Shown here: in pieces, positions 6,130 through 6,617 of the stretch | Position numbering within the stretch: position 1 is the stretch's first letter | How the letters are laid out: every line of letters starts with the position of its first letter | Origin: Spirochaetales bacterium | GTDB lineage: Bacteria > Spirochaetota > Spirochaetia > DSM-27196 > SLST01 | Direction of reading: 5' to 3' | Assembly (NCBI GenBank): GCA_030642995.1 | Contig: DAOWMR010000158.1 | Span: 1 to 6,617, forward strand | Length of the DNA stretch: 6,617 nucleotides | Made by a program: the position numbers and the translations under genes | Notes under the pieces: model-generated | What the model was told of the DNA's origin: nothing | Databases searched by the model: none | What the model saw: the letters and a program-made list of their open reading frames with translations, nothing else

Positions 6130-6617
6130 CTACTTGGGAACCTTCTCCCAGTCTTTCAGGAAACGATCCAGGATAACATCAGTCAGAGGATGCTCGGTGA
6201 GCATTCCCAGAACCTGGAAATTCATTGTGCAGATATCGGCACCGCAGAGAGCGGCACGGACCACGTGCATGGGATTACGAATGGCGGCCACAATGATTTC
6301 CGTCGTGTAATCGTAGTTGTCGTAGATCTTCCGGATTTGCTCCACCAGTTTCATACCGTCATGCCCGGCGTTGTCCAGTTGCCCGACAAAAGGGCTGATG
6401 TAAGCGGCCCCGACCTTGGCCGCCAACAGGGCTTGTGGGGCCGAGAAGTTGGCGGTCACGTTGGTGGTGATCCCCTCGGCGGCAAGACGCTTCACGGCGA
6501 TAAGTCCCTGCTTCATGATGGGGACTTTAACCACAACGTTGTCGGCTATCTTGGCCAGTTCCCTGGCTTCGGAGACGATTGCGTCAGCCTCCAGACTCAC
6601 CGCCTCGAGACTGACTG
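6130..6617 (-). CDS. Transaldolase, small TalC/FSA family (5' end cut by window edge)
   Basis: Class I Schiff-base enzyme of the pentose phosphate pathway that moves a dihydroxyacetone unit between sugar phosphates in the cytoplasm. The visible 161 complete codons cover the C-terminal three quarters of a protein normally of 215-220 residues; the frame stays open to the window edge, so about 55 N-terminal residues are missing. The Schiff-base Lys lies in VVVKVP (codon 6526-6528). ISPFVGQLDNAGHDG, AAIRNPMHV and HPLTDVILDRFLKDW are family blocks. Phe (codon 6388-6390) stands in ISPF where E. coli fructose-6-phosphate aldolase has Tyr, which favours transaldolase activity. The GTG at 6600 is internal, because homologous sequence continues upstream of it. 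The gene converges on htrA, with a terminator between them. Confidence 0.92.
   Translation of the reverse strand, partial: VSLEAVSLEADAIVSEARELAKIADNVVVKVPIMKQGLIAVKRLAAEGITTNVTANFSAPQALLAAKVGAAYISPFVGQLDNAGHDGMKLVEQIRKIYDNYDYTTEIIVAAIRNPMHVVRAALCGADICTMNFQVLGMLTEHPLTDVILDRFLKDWEKVPK

Overview
The window comes from a bacterium of moderately high GC content (about 55-60% by eye) with a Gram-negative envelope: it carries an exported HtrA/DegP-type protease with two PDZ domains and a membrane sensor kinase. Two genes hint at lineage. The HMG-CoA synthase and the MnmA thiouridylase both carry sequence features (for example DVDDFFRP and SPDIFCN) that I recall from spirochaete homologues, and the MnmA also resembles plant organellar MnmA. 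A free-living spirochaete is therefore my best guess, but it rests on memory and not on a search.

Layout. Positions 1-1132 (minus strand) hold an HMG-CoA synthase gene whose 3' end lies outside the window. A 115-base divergent intergenic region follows, with an AT-rich stretch and a perfect 9-bp inverted repeat at 1215-1237. On the plus strand come mnmA (1248-2315), an OmpR-family response regulator (2334-3008) and its histidine kinase (2989-4473). These three are tightly packed and probably form one transcript. A 91-base gap then leads to the htrA-type protease gene (4565-6049). That gap holds three repeats of the form GTAAxG spaced exactly 11 bp apart, directly upstream of a good -10 box and an SD sequence. 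A rho-independent terminator (6070-6108) closes the plus-strand block. At the right edge a convergent minus-strand gene (6130-6617, missing its 5' end) encodes a transaldolase of the small TalC/FSA family.

How the genes may work together. The regulator, kinase and protease look like an envelope-stress module comparable in logic to CpxRA-DegP. The kinase senses an extracytoplasmic signal, the regulator binds direct repeats one helical turn apart, and the protease is the putative target. The repeat array supports this reading, but it remains an inference. MnmA (tRNA wobble-uridine thiolation), HMG-CoA synthase (mevalonate-type isoprenoid synthesis) and transaldolase (pentose phosphate metabolism) are housekeeping neighbours without an obvious functional tie to the module. 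No mobile element, CRISPR array, tRNA or rRNA was seen, and no gene-free stretch exceeds about 115 bases. Nothing in the window clearly amounts to an undescribed system; the regulatory array before htrA is the most informative non-coding signal.
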